From assembly GCA_030141605.1 (NCBI GenBank), contig JAQGDQ010000219.1, positions 306,331 through 370,330 on the forward strand: a stretch of DNA of 64,000 nt, read 5' to 3'. The notes under the pieces are model-generated. The model searched no databases and was not told where the DNA came from. It saw only the letters and a list, made by a program, of their open reading frames with translations. The translations under genes were made by a program, and so were the position numbers. Position 1 is the stretch's first letter, and each line of letters opens with the position of its first letter. This DNA is from Tubiluchus corallicola (lineage: Eukaryota > Priapulida > Priapulimorpha > Priapulimorphida > Tubiluchidae). Shown piece after piece: positions 12,501-22,100 of the stretch.

Positions 12501-15500
12501 GTGATGAGAGGTCAAACGAGCAATCTGGTCTGGCCACCATGCATACAATATGGTTACGAGAGCATAATCGTGTTGCTCAAATATTGCAAGACATTAACCC
12601 AATTTTGAGCGACGAGACGCTGTACCAAGAAGCCAGGCGCATTGTCGCAGCAGAAATGCAGCATATAACTTATAACGAGTGGCTACCAATTGTCCTGGGC
12701 AGAAATCTAGTTTACAATTCCCCTAGAGTCTCATTCAACCTGCTCTTAGAACCTACAGGTTTTTCATTCGGTTACGATCCAAATGTTGATGCCACCATAG
12801 CAAATGAGTTTTCAACGGCTGCTTTTAGATTCGGCCATACACTCATTCCTCCAGATCTGATGAGAGTGACAGACAACGGAAATTCTCCGCTGCCTTTAAG
12901 GGATACCTTCTTCCGGCCTTCTACTTTGTATGACACTAATTCTGTCGGTGGGGTTGATCCGATTGCGGTAGGGCTCAGCAGACAGGTGGGAGAAGCAGCT
13001 GATGCTAATCTTGTTGATGAAGTTCGAGACAGGTTGTTCAGTTCAAGACCAAGAGAACGTCTTGATCTTGCTGCCCTAAATATTCACAGAGGAAGAGATC
13101 ATGGAATAGCTGGTTATAATATCTACAGAGAATATTGTGGGCTTGCACGTGCCAGAAGGATTGATGATTTTCGGGATGTCATGGATATTGAGCAAATCAA
13201 CAGGCTGAGAGCTGTTTATAGGTAAGTAGGCTGTCTCTTTGTTTAATGTTACCCTGCATGAGCATCGTGAAAGGAACAAGTAAATAAGCCAAGCAATGAA
13301 TAAATCAGCCAATAATGGAGACGCTGATAAGTTTAGATGTACAGATATTCCAAAAAACCTTTACCCACCTAACACAGATATTATGCAATGTCATAAATCT
13401 TTATGTGAAAATAGATTGGGCCGCACGCAGCTTCGACAACCGTACCAACAACACTAAACAGCTGTCGTCGTTTAAATTATCAGCAAAGGCAAGAGATTCG
13501 CAACACCTGTGACTGCACAAACAATAATAACAACAATGCCCAAGAAAAACGTTTCAGTTACAGCACCTTCAGTCCTTATATGTGCCAGCATTAATAAAAA
13601 GGAGGTATAAAGATACATCGGGTAACGATGGTAATGATGATGACGACGATGACGATAATGATATTGTTCATGATAATGGTGATGGTAATTTTAAAGTCAC
13701 AATGCCCTCGGATAAGACAACTAATATTTTCTAAGCTGGTAGCAAATTCCGGAAACTGTCAGTTTCTTAGATCCTGTAGGAAGGTCAATGATTTTTGAAA
13801 GTGCAAGATTGATCTTAAACATGGTTAAGGTGGAGCGTAATTACAGAAGCAAGGTTATAAGATCATTTTTGGTGTCAAAAAGTATATTGTAAACCTACAA
13901 CAACTATGACGGAGACCCATCCGTTAGGGATAAGGCAGTAGAATTTTTTTTATAAGATTTGGTATCATCGACTTTCCTCAGGCATGTAGTTCAACTATAA
14001 AAACTATATCTACAGACTTATACATTAATGACGAGCGACAACATGAAAGTCCCACAAAGAACGTGCAATACAGTTGATGTTTGTAAAAATTTGTAGGAAC
14101 GTAGATGACGTTGACCTGTTTGCTGGAGGCCTCTCCGAAAGGCCAGTCGACGGAGGACTTGTTGGGCCGACATTTTCCTGCATTATTGGTAAACAGTTCG
14201 ATGAATTGCGCAGAGGTGATCGGTTCTGGTACGAGAATGCCGGATTCCCGTCCAGTTTTTCACGGAGTAAGTCATAATTTCTGTTTACATATTCTTGCGT
14301 TGCCAAAGTCGTGTGCTTCTAACAACTAAACCCAACCTGAAGCTGTGAACTAACGAATCATTTGCTTGATATTTTTAGCCAATCCTGTTCAGCCGCCCAT
14401 AATATCCAGAATGCTAAATGTATTTTACACAGTTTTTTGGCTTACGCTATAAAATAAATCTTGTTTACTCCACAAAAAATAAATAACTCGGCATGGTCTA
14501 TAACAATAATAGCCACGACATGAACAGTTACAGAATCATGCCTTTGAGGCGAGATGCAAATCTCGGTCGTTCAGGCGTCAGGTTTGCCGACGGAAAAATG
14601 TCGAAATTGTTCAAAAAATGGATAGGTAATCTGATTCGATTCTCGCTAGGGCAGTTTCATTCGCCAATTGCAATGCCAACAGGCTATTACCTCACAGAGG
14701 AAGGATGTGTACTCTATACACATTCGAGTGTGACCAAAATATCTCTCTACTTCATTTAAAAGCAGCCAGATTCGTCTCATCGTGACTACCCAATTTGAGT
14801 ATCGTTTGCCGTTGAATGTTGCATTGTCGCTTGCAGGATTCCAAATTATATAAAAAACAAAAATAATGAATAACCGCTTTTATCATTGTTATTCTTTTTT
14901 TAATCTCGTAGTTTACATTTTTAGATCAATTGCAAGAAATTAGGGAGGTGACACTTGCAAGAATTCTCTGTGACAACGGTGATGACATTCGTGAAATCCA
15001 ACCTGACGTCTTGAGACCGCCAACTCGCGAACAGTAAGTATTTCATATTACCAAATCAAACATTTTCGAAAGTTATAAAAACTCGGTGATTTGTCACTCA
15101 AATAAAGCAATCCAGGTAGAAGATAGGTTTAGAACGCAACTACAAATGGATTTAATACGCCATGGAGCCAAGGAGCAAAGGACTAGCTGAGTGTCCTTGA
15201 CACATGCTTGACAGCGATAGCTAAGCAAGGTTGAGCTTTGTTGCAAGATAGATGGGTGAGCACCAAATGAGATTACTATTTGGTGCGTTTAAAGGTTTTT
15301 TTCGTGGATTTTTAGGGTCTTCTAATACACCGTCTTTTTATTTTCGTTCTATTTTGGTGCATGAACAAAAGCACCATATTGGCTGATTGAAGAACAGATT
15401 TTTTTGGGAATTAATTGCAAGAAAATGCTTTTTGTTTTTTTCTGAATCAGGATGTTATGTTGTATTACATAAAAATTCCCCTCGTCATCTGAGAAAATTT

Positions 15501-18198
15501 TTCGGTTGAATTTTAAGGACCGGCTCACACAGAATTAACCTTAGCATTCATTGTCTTTTTGTGAGTAAGTTGTGTAGTGTTGGAGAGTAGTGGACGTAGG
15601 TAGCATTTTATTTGAATGTAAATGTATTTAAGTTAACATGGCTTTTTTGCTTGTGGCTACGCACAATGACCCGCGCCCCATTCTCAGTAACCTCTGATCC
15701 AGGAATTTTATATAACAATGTCGAGAGCAGCGTAGTATCGGTTAAACCTTACAGTAGAATAACAAGCAGCCTGTGAAAAATAAAAAGGGTATCAATGAAT
15801 ACTGAGCAATTCTGAGGCGGGACAGATTTTAGGGTAGTGCGACCTGATTTACAATTCATATTTTTTTTTACAAATATCCAGATGATTACACTGGTGCACA
15901 GCGCAATACTAAGTTAATTCTCAAATTTTACATGGGTACAACATTGTATAGTCTCGCCCTTCCATGGACAAGTACTCATCTTGGTCTAAAATCAACCGGC
16001 TCTGAAAAAAATTCCCCAAGGTAATTTCATGGGGAAATTCTTCTGAAATACTACATAACATACTGATTCAGAAAAAAGTATTTGTGTTGCAATTAATTCC
16101 CACAAATCGAGATTTTAGCGGCATTCCTACTACGCACACAATGAAACTGTAACTGGGTGTACGATTAACAAAATTAGTGCATAATATGTGTGGCAAGTAT
16201 TATGATATTTAACATTTTAATTATATATTAACCTACAATTTTACCAAATTTTGTAAGCTTGTTTGTTATTAGAGTTTCCATCTTTTCACTTTAATAAAGC
16301 TAATATGGGTGGTGCTAATTTTATTTACAGCAAGAATGACTGTTTGATTTTGTTTCTGGGAGTCGGTTATTACGTTTTTGTAACTCTCGCAGTATTACTA
16401 ATATAGTACAGCATTTTTCTATCTACTTTAGAAGCGTCGTTGCGTCAATATTGTTTGGGAACAATGGTGGTAGACAGACTTTCAATGCTCGACAGTAAGT
16501 CCTTAAAAAGACTAAACTCTTTTGCTTTCGTGTTCAATCCAGTACTTGTGATCTGTTTCATTTGTTTGCTCTCACAGTCTGCTCAATCTGGCGAAACAGA
16601 TCAGAAGTCCTGGAGCTGTCCCTTTTAAGTTTCATGTACTTTAACCCCTTACAGCTTGCCAAAGGGCTTGAACTAGGACCGACCTAGTATCGCTAGAATG
16701 TCACATTTTATTATCAGATACGAGTTACGTAATGCTAAAAGAAATGTAAATTAGTTAAAATAACTGTTACAATTCACAGTAACAGTTTCATAGTAGCTGT
16801 AATGCATGCGGATAGCTGCTGCTTGCTTGTAGTGTAATTGTAGTTTTATAACTTACATGTTATTAAATATAACTACATTTTTAGTTGTTGAGCATCAACT
16901 CAAATTCATTTATATGTACTCGAATTCAATGTTTCCCATTATACATACATTATACTGAAAAAATGACACGTAAAAACATTTTGTTTAAATTTAGAAAGCA
17001 TTTTGCGATTTAAGTTGCAAGATTCCGAGCGTCAGCTTGGTGTTCATAGAGAAACCTGGTGATCCACTCACTCTGTCTGTACGTTAAACTTTTTCCTGCC
17101 CAAAATAATTTATCCAACTGAGTTGAATTGTCTTTGGTTCAAAACAAAATAATGTTGCAATTCGTTCATTAGTTAATTAATTAGAGCTATTTAATTAAAA
17201 AAAAAATTAAATTGATTTAAACTGCATGTTCTCATGAGCTGAAATTTGGCAGGATGGTTAGATAAGAGGTCCTTAATTCAAAACAAAAGAATTTAACAAT
17301 TCATTTATGAATCAATTAATTAGAGATGTCTAATTAACTAGCTTTTCTTAATTAACTGCCATCAAAAGTATTCACGTCCCCATGGTCTACTCACTAATTT
17401 ATGACATATTCATTCATATGAAAGTGTTTCCGACAGTATGCATTGTTAACCCGTTATCTTGTATATACCCTTTCAAATCTTGATTCGAGTATACAAAAAA
17501 ACAACGTAGTTTTCTTGTGAATTATATAATATTAGTGCAAAAACAGCGGTAGTTGTATCAGTGCAAACTAACTACTTTGCAAAGTGGCTATAGTTGTAGT
17601 TTTAGCTACACTGCCTTAGAAATCGTATTCTTTTAGTTGTATGCAATATATTGCAAGTTTTGTTTGTTTTCATTGTAACTAAGTTCCAACTATGTAGTGT
17701 TTTCTGCAGAGCTTTGCAGCCTTAAAAACACTGAATAAAAGTCATAATAATATCCGTTGTTATGTTACCAATTGGATCTTAATTACAACTGTTCAAGGAT
17801 CATATCCAAAATTTTCGTCAATTCCCAGGGCCTTTTTTAACATTCGCCCCCCCCAGCCTGAATGCTTCCTACGGGCTTTTTAAGCTAACAACTTTAGTTC
17901 GGTGGATGTGTGTAACTTACAGTTATTATGTGGGTAATATAAATCTGTTAAATTTTAACGTCTTTATTAACATCTCAAACCGTAACAATGTCCAGAAAAA
18001 ACGGCTTCGTTATTTTCAGTAACAGTTGAAAGTATGCAACGTTTAGAATTTTGTCAATAATGTTTTCGACAATTTTCTACATCTTATGCAAGATTTTTTT
18101 AATTATAGTTCTGCATCCAATTTTTCAGAAATAGCATAGTGTCGTGTGGATCATTGCCAGCTGTGAACATTCACAACTACTGGAGAGGAATTCGATGA
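3494..18198 (+). CDS. Secreted animal haem peroxidase (peroxinectin-like), copy 2, complete, 12 coding exons
   Basis: Spliced CDS: 3494-3501, 6637-6836, 7134-7269, 7461-7675, 8098-8268, 10157-10321, 10722-10823, 11926-12039, 12501-13221, 14097-14266, 14925-15033, 18129-18198. All junctions have AG acceptors and GT donors and keep one frame, giving 726 residues. The N-terminus MKRLLFILVICGFLI is a signal peptide created only after splicing the 8-nt first coding exon. Residues of about 20-115 form a variable, charged, probable propeptide region. The catalytic domain follows: TIDGTCNN; WGQFLDHDIT with the distal His at about 234 and haem-linking and Ca2+ Asp neighbours; REQLNQIT; DERSNEQSGLATMH with the catalytic Arg at about 374 and Glu at about 377; FGHTLIP with the proximal His at about 483; NIHRGRDHG; LCDNGDDIREIQPDV. 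The position of the myeloperoxidase sulfonium Met is Gln. Family knowledge predicts an H2O2-dependent oxidase of halides or phenols, secreted or stored in granules. No transmembrane segment, LRR or Ig domain is seen, so it is not a full peroxidasin. Confidence 0.93.
4640..5343 (+). mobile_element. Decayed non-LTR retrotransposon (LINE) 3' fragment in peroxidase intron 1
   Basis: Translating in shifting frames gives remnants of the C-terminal part of a LINE reverse-transcriptase ORF. At about 4720-4860 I read KSALMDAYKAYVWALLEY, a stop, then TPVRSPHY and QDIDAIE, matching the usual AYKAYVRPLLEY...SPVWSP...DIDAIE pattern. At 4893-5108 I read MVYKICNKLVDLSFGDFF with later GHNDKLFK and NRVV, matching the MYKI..GLVDI...DFF...RGHS.KL block. 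It has an internal stop and frameshifts. The segment ends in a short AAATAAATAAATTAATTAATTAAAT tail near 5320-5345, typical of a LINE 3' end. The clade (CR1, L2 or Jockey-like) is not certain. Confidence 0.72.
6900..6962. repeat. Degenerate CA-rich simple repeat in an intron
   Basis: A short run of (ACACAG)-like repeats at about 6926-6961, in the intron between peroxidase exons 2 and 3. Nothing else is recognised there. Confidence 0.5.
8269..10156. other. Long intron of peroxidase copy 2 without recognised genes
   Basis: The 1.9-kb intron between exons 5 and 6. No exon-like segment consistent with the gene is visible. It contains one copy of a dispersed motif near 9732-9820, listed separately. 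Confidence 0.55.
9732..9820. repeat. Dispersed 90-bp repeat, copy A
   Basis: Starts GTTCTAAATGACCTATC and contains GGCAGTTGGGTAGC and ACTTCGCGTTC. It aligns along its length, at roughly two-thirds identity by eye, with 45733-45823 in an SLC6 intron. The GGCAGTTGGG core loosely recalls a tRNA A-box, so a SINE origin is possible but unproven. Confidence 0.45.
10905..11085. repeat. (AT)n and (GATA)n microsatellites
   Basis: An AT dinucleotide run at about 10907-10927, and an AT run followed by TAGA/GATA units at about 11038-11073. Both lie in the intron between peroxidase exons 7 and 8. Confidence 0.8.
13627..13690. repeat. Degenerate (GAT)n microsatellite
   Basis: Imperfect GAT/GAC trinucleotide repeat in the intron between peroxidase exons 9 and 10. 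The short peptide it could encode is low-complexity and does not fit the gene. Confidence 0.65.
15405..16102. mobile_element. Foldback element with inverted arms of about 110-120 bp
   Basis: The left arm (about 15405-15525) starts TGGGAATTAATTGCAA and contains TCTGAATCAGGATGTTATGT. The right arm (about 15994-16102) is its inverted, diverged copy: it contains ACATAACATACTGATTCAG and ends TTGCAATTAATTCCCA. Both arms end internally at a CCGG-containing block. The loop of about 470 bp has no coding capacity that I can see. This architecture suggests a foldback MITE. No clear target-site duplication is visible, so the boundaries are approximate. It lies in the last intron of peroxidase copy 2. Confidence 0.65.
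16432..16494 (+). other. Candidate 63-nt in-frame cassette exon in the last peroxidase intron
   Basis: A pyrimidine-rich acceptor (TTTTTCTATCTACTTTAG) is followed by 63 bases without a stop and then CA|GTAAGT, the same donor as the preceding exon. The flanking exons are joined in phase 2. In that phase the segment reads 21 codons (beginning SVVASILFGNNGGRQ) and returns to the same frame before the last exon. Inclusion would insert 21 residues just before the NSIVSC tail. It matches no peroxidase motif that I know, and copy 1 shows no equivalent, so it could be chance. Confidence 0.35.
17131..17350. repeat. Diverged tandem duplication, period about 140 bp
   Basis: TTCAAAACAAAATAATGTTGCAATTC at about 17139 and the related TTCAAAACAAAAGAATTTAACAATTC at about 17277 are each followed by a TTAATTAATTAGAG block. 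This looks like two diverged units in the last peroxidase intron. Confidence 0.45.
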
Positions 18199-18657
18199 AA
18201 AGTCACTATAGCATTGACAGATATTGAGTGTTCCGTCAAGGAAATTAGTGCAAGACTTGGCAAGCCGCGCCGGAAACGGAAGTGAAACTTCTACTAAACA
18301 AATTTCCCGAAACATGGAGGCATTTTAGAGCCATATTTGCAATCTGTTGATATTTAAATAACATTGTCGATGTAATTCGTATAAAATCAACTAACGAAAG
18401 TAAATTCATATTAAATTTAAATGTTTAAATCCCCATTAAAGTTATTTTTATAGTTATAATTGGTATGTATTTTTAGTATGCAATATGTTTTGAATTTTCT
18501 TTGTAATAGGCTTACACATGCATTTCAGTATAATTTTACGTAAGTGTTACAAGTAAATAGGAACTTTTGAAAATGTCGTAAATGCACGTATTTTTGAGCG
18601 ATAGTGAAAAACAATATCGTTGTAACGTTTTTGTTCAATTCTCGTCTTTTGCATGTC

Positions 18658-18663
18658 AATAAA
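18658..18663 (+). terminator. Poly(A) signal of peroxidase copy 2
   Basis: AATAAA in the context GTCAATAAAAGCTG, 460 bases after the TGA stop at 18196-18198. It is the clearest signal before the convergent receptor gene. Confidence 0.5.
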
Positions 18664-18913
18664 AGCTGCTAGGTTTTTTCAGAATTAAAAATGAACAATT
18701 AATATTGTAAGGATTTAAATGATTTAAGAAGAGTTGTTTGCATACGCCTATGTCGTTCAGCAACGCTAATTTATATTAAAAAGCACATCAATTTTCTTTA
18801 GATTTCACACAGGTAGTAACTGGAAATGAAACATGATAATAATGTGCGGATATTTATTTTCTAAGGCTGAATTCCGATATTTGGAAGGAGTTTACATTTG
18901 TTCATTGTTTACA

Positions 18914-19000
18914 TTTCCCCCACACAATTTAAATGCTTTAACCCTAATCCTAACCCTAACCTTATCCGCTTCATGAACTAATTTGTTGCGTGTGGGGGAA
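18914..19000. repeat. Inverted repeat enclosing telomere-like CCCTAA units
   Basis: TTCCCCCACACAA at 18915-18927 is mirrored by TTGCGTGTGGGGGAA at 18986-19000. The loop holds CCCTAA-type units (about four, one imperfect) at 18939-18964. TTAGGG is the usual metazoan telomere repeat. The segment lies in the 470-bp spacer between the convergent 3' ends of the peroxidase and receptor genes. Confidence 0.7.
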
Positions 19001-19136
19001 CTAATATTCCCGTAATTTTAGCATTTGAATTTTTCAAGTGGCTGTTGTAAAAAGGTAGGAAAGTCATAGCGTCGGCCTCATAATAACAATATTCAATAAT
19101 AATGCCAAGTTAAGAATTAAACAGTGCCGAAAGACC

Positions 19137-19142
19137 TTTATT
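19137..19142 (-). terminator. Poly(A) signal of the 7TM receptor gene
   Basis: TTTATT on the plus strand is AATAAA on the minus strand, about 54 bases after the receptor's TGA stop (19196-19198). Confidence 0.6.
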
Positions 19143-19195
19143 AAAATTTCATTTTATGGCGCTTTTTTACAATATCGTAAGAGTCTAAAAAATTT

Positions 19196-22100
19196 TCATG
19201 CGTGTCTGATGTATTTTACCACTACGCTCATAGTAGTCGTGGCTTCTTTTGTAATTTTACTTCTGTCTGTTTCCATGTTGCGCCTGCGCCGTATTATCAA
19301 ATACATTGTTCCGTTGAGTATTCCACCTGCAATATAAAAACCAAAACGATTACTTCTCCTCAATCTACGGCAATGGTATCACACTGTCTTGTGTAGAAGA
19401 TAGTGTCCAAGGTGTTTGTAAGATCCTGTACGTCTTTTATTAAAATTTTAACTAAGGTTGAATGACGATTGAAGATGTGTCAAAAGGAATAGAATTACAC
19501 CACACATTTTCATTTAAACTGGTCGTAATTGTTAAAGATATTCATATTGTTAAATTTGCTTTGCGTTACCACAGAAAATTAATTAAACTAGGTTAATCAT
19601 ACGACAGGGAATTCTAGATTTATATCATAGACATATAATATAATATAAATACTCACATAAAAGCCGTACGCACTGGATGTTTCAGCTATGCATTTCCCTG
19701 GCTTTCAATTTCAATAAGAAGCTTATTTTAAGATAATAAGAAGAAATTTTAAACCAATTCTTAAATTAAACGGCTACCGTCTTATACTTACCAATATTCG
19801 AAAAAGTTACCACTAAAAGAAACATGAAGTATGGCGGCGTTTCAATCAATTGCCAGCCGCCAAAAATAGCAAGCGGCCACCACTGGATGAAAAAAGCGGC
19901 TACGAACATCATCATTGTTTTAGCGGATTTGTGGGCAGCTCTGGTTGATGCAGCTTCTTGGCTTAGTGAACCTTGAATGCGCTTTGATTCCTGCAAAGTT
20001 ATATAATGTATTTAAAACATCGCTGAACGTATTTTTAATGTTAAAATTAATTCATAGCTTTGTTCCCACCTTCTTCAATGATATGCGACAGAAGAAAAAT
20101 ATTAGCAACGAGATACAACGTGAAAATTTTTAGGTGACATCATTGGAATCTAGCGCTGAGCTTTTTTATTATTGTAAATTGGTTGAATTTTCTGTTTCCT
20201 GATAATTCTTGTTTTTTTTAATCTTTCCCTGGAGGGTTGGACGTGTCCTTCTCAAATAATGCTTTTGACAAAGAGAGATCATTTTTACATTTTCCAAATG
20301 ATAAAATTGTAAGAGAACAGTGGATTTTTAGGTGTGATCGACGAGAAAAGAAACTGATACCGAGTTAGCACGACAACAGAATTTGTTTAAGACACTTTAC
20401 CGACTATGGTTTTGAACCTGAGCAGATCGAGTATACTTATACTGTCTAACTTAAAGTGAGGTTCGACAGAAAAGAAAACTGAAACCTTCTGCATTTCCTT
20501 TGGTTCTGTGGCTGAGTTTTTCTTAGGTTAAAAGCTTAATGTGTTGTTTGCTGTTATATTGTTAAAAATATCAGATGAATTTTACCATATTCCGGTTGCT
20601 TTTTTCAAGGACTTACTAAATAATTTCTTTCATTCGCAGAAAAGTAATCAGTTAGCTATGCAAGTTTTAACTAAAGCGCTTGAGAAACTGTAGACTCAAA
20701 TAGGTTAGTATGGCTTTATCTGAAATGTTTTTGTAAGTTGCAATAGCAACATTAAAACAATTATTATCAATGCAGAAGTGTTCGAAAATTGCTCAGTTGC
20801 TCCTAATCTAGAATAAATCTAAATTTACTCGTATTTTGTTAAATGGCGCCAGCGATACCATTGATGGCACGCTGAAGTTAATACAGATAATTTTTGCGTG
20901 CGCGAAACTTTTCGTCGGTTTCCAAACATAGTTATCAGCAAAACTACGTTTTGACACTAAATAAGATTTTGTCTTGCTGCTTTAATAGGTTTTTAAAAAT
21001 ATTTTTCATCATATTTCGACTTTCCACCCTACTGGGTCATTATTGAATGCAAATTTAGTAATAATTACTAAACGCCAAAAAAACTTGCAATATTTTAAAA
21101 TTAATTGATATAGAAACCTTGAAATCTATGTAATATAATTATGATATGTATGAAATCTTGCCTACTTTTTGGCTTTCAATTGCAGAGCTTACGTCTGACG
21201 ATGATCTAGTAGTGTCGAAAAGTTTTAATTTACGTTGCAGTGTGAATGCCGGCACTTATTCAAGAGAAACTGCTTTTCACATAATGTTATATATCTTCGG
21301 TGATTTTTAACGGTGAATATGTACAGGATTATACCAGCAGCTGAGCTTTTAAAGGACAAGAATGGGGTGCCTGAAGTAGGTTTCAGAAAAAGCGCCTTAA
21401 AAAATTATATTACTTTATAGCAATTTTATGCGTATATCGTACTCGCGTTGAAAGGATTTTTTATTTGTTTTCATTTTAAACCTCCCACAATACTGTTCCG
21501 ATCGCGCCATTACATACGTCATGTACGCATAACGTAAATCAGGGAAAGAAAAGTAAACGTTAAATTATGTCCCAGAAAACTTTCCGTGCAAAGTTATATT
21601 ACTTAGCATATCGCTTATCTGATTGAAAGACTTATGTAATTAGAAAAGAAAATTATTAATTATTTAAAATGTTTTACCAATTGGTAAAATGTCGTTGACT
21701 TACCTCCAGGGTGCACCACTCATTAACCAAAAAACGTATTTTTAATCTTATTGACAAGATACAGTAATTTAAAATTTTACTTAGTGGCGTGTGTGCTACG
21801 AATGCTCTGATTATTTTCCAAATTTTATTCAGTGTTATCTAAACTTGTTTCAAATGACTTATCATCAAAATAGTTGCGTCTAACGACCATCGCGGAGTTC
21901 AAATTTACATGTTTTATACAGCGTTACTGCCGACGCAAGCCCTGTATGCAAAGAACCAGTAGGTAAGTGGTATAAAATTTCCTTAAGCTTTATGTAAGTG
22001 GAGGGTTTTCTTGTATTTAAGTCAAGTTACGTTAAGTGACTATAGCCCATGCATTGTAAATTCTACGAAGTGTGTATATTGATCTTTACTTGCTCAATTA

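Noticed and set aside
14025-14329. ORFs in other frames over a peroxidase exon
   Set aside because: Shadows of the 170-nt exon 14097-14266, whose correct frame reads DDVDLFAGGLSERP.
14493-14759. 88-codon ORF in a peroxidase intron
   Set aside because: No recognisable motif, no splice signals joining it to the gene, and the flanking exons already join in frame.
18939-18964. True chromosome end or telomere
   Set aside because: Only about four units, in the middle of unique sequence between two genes.
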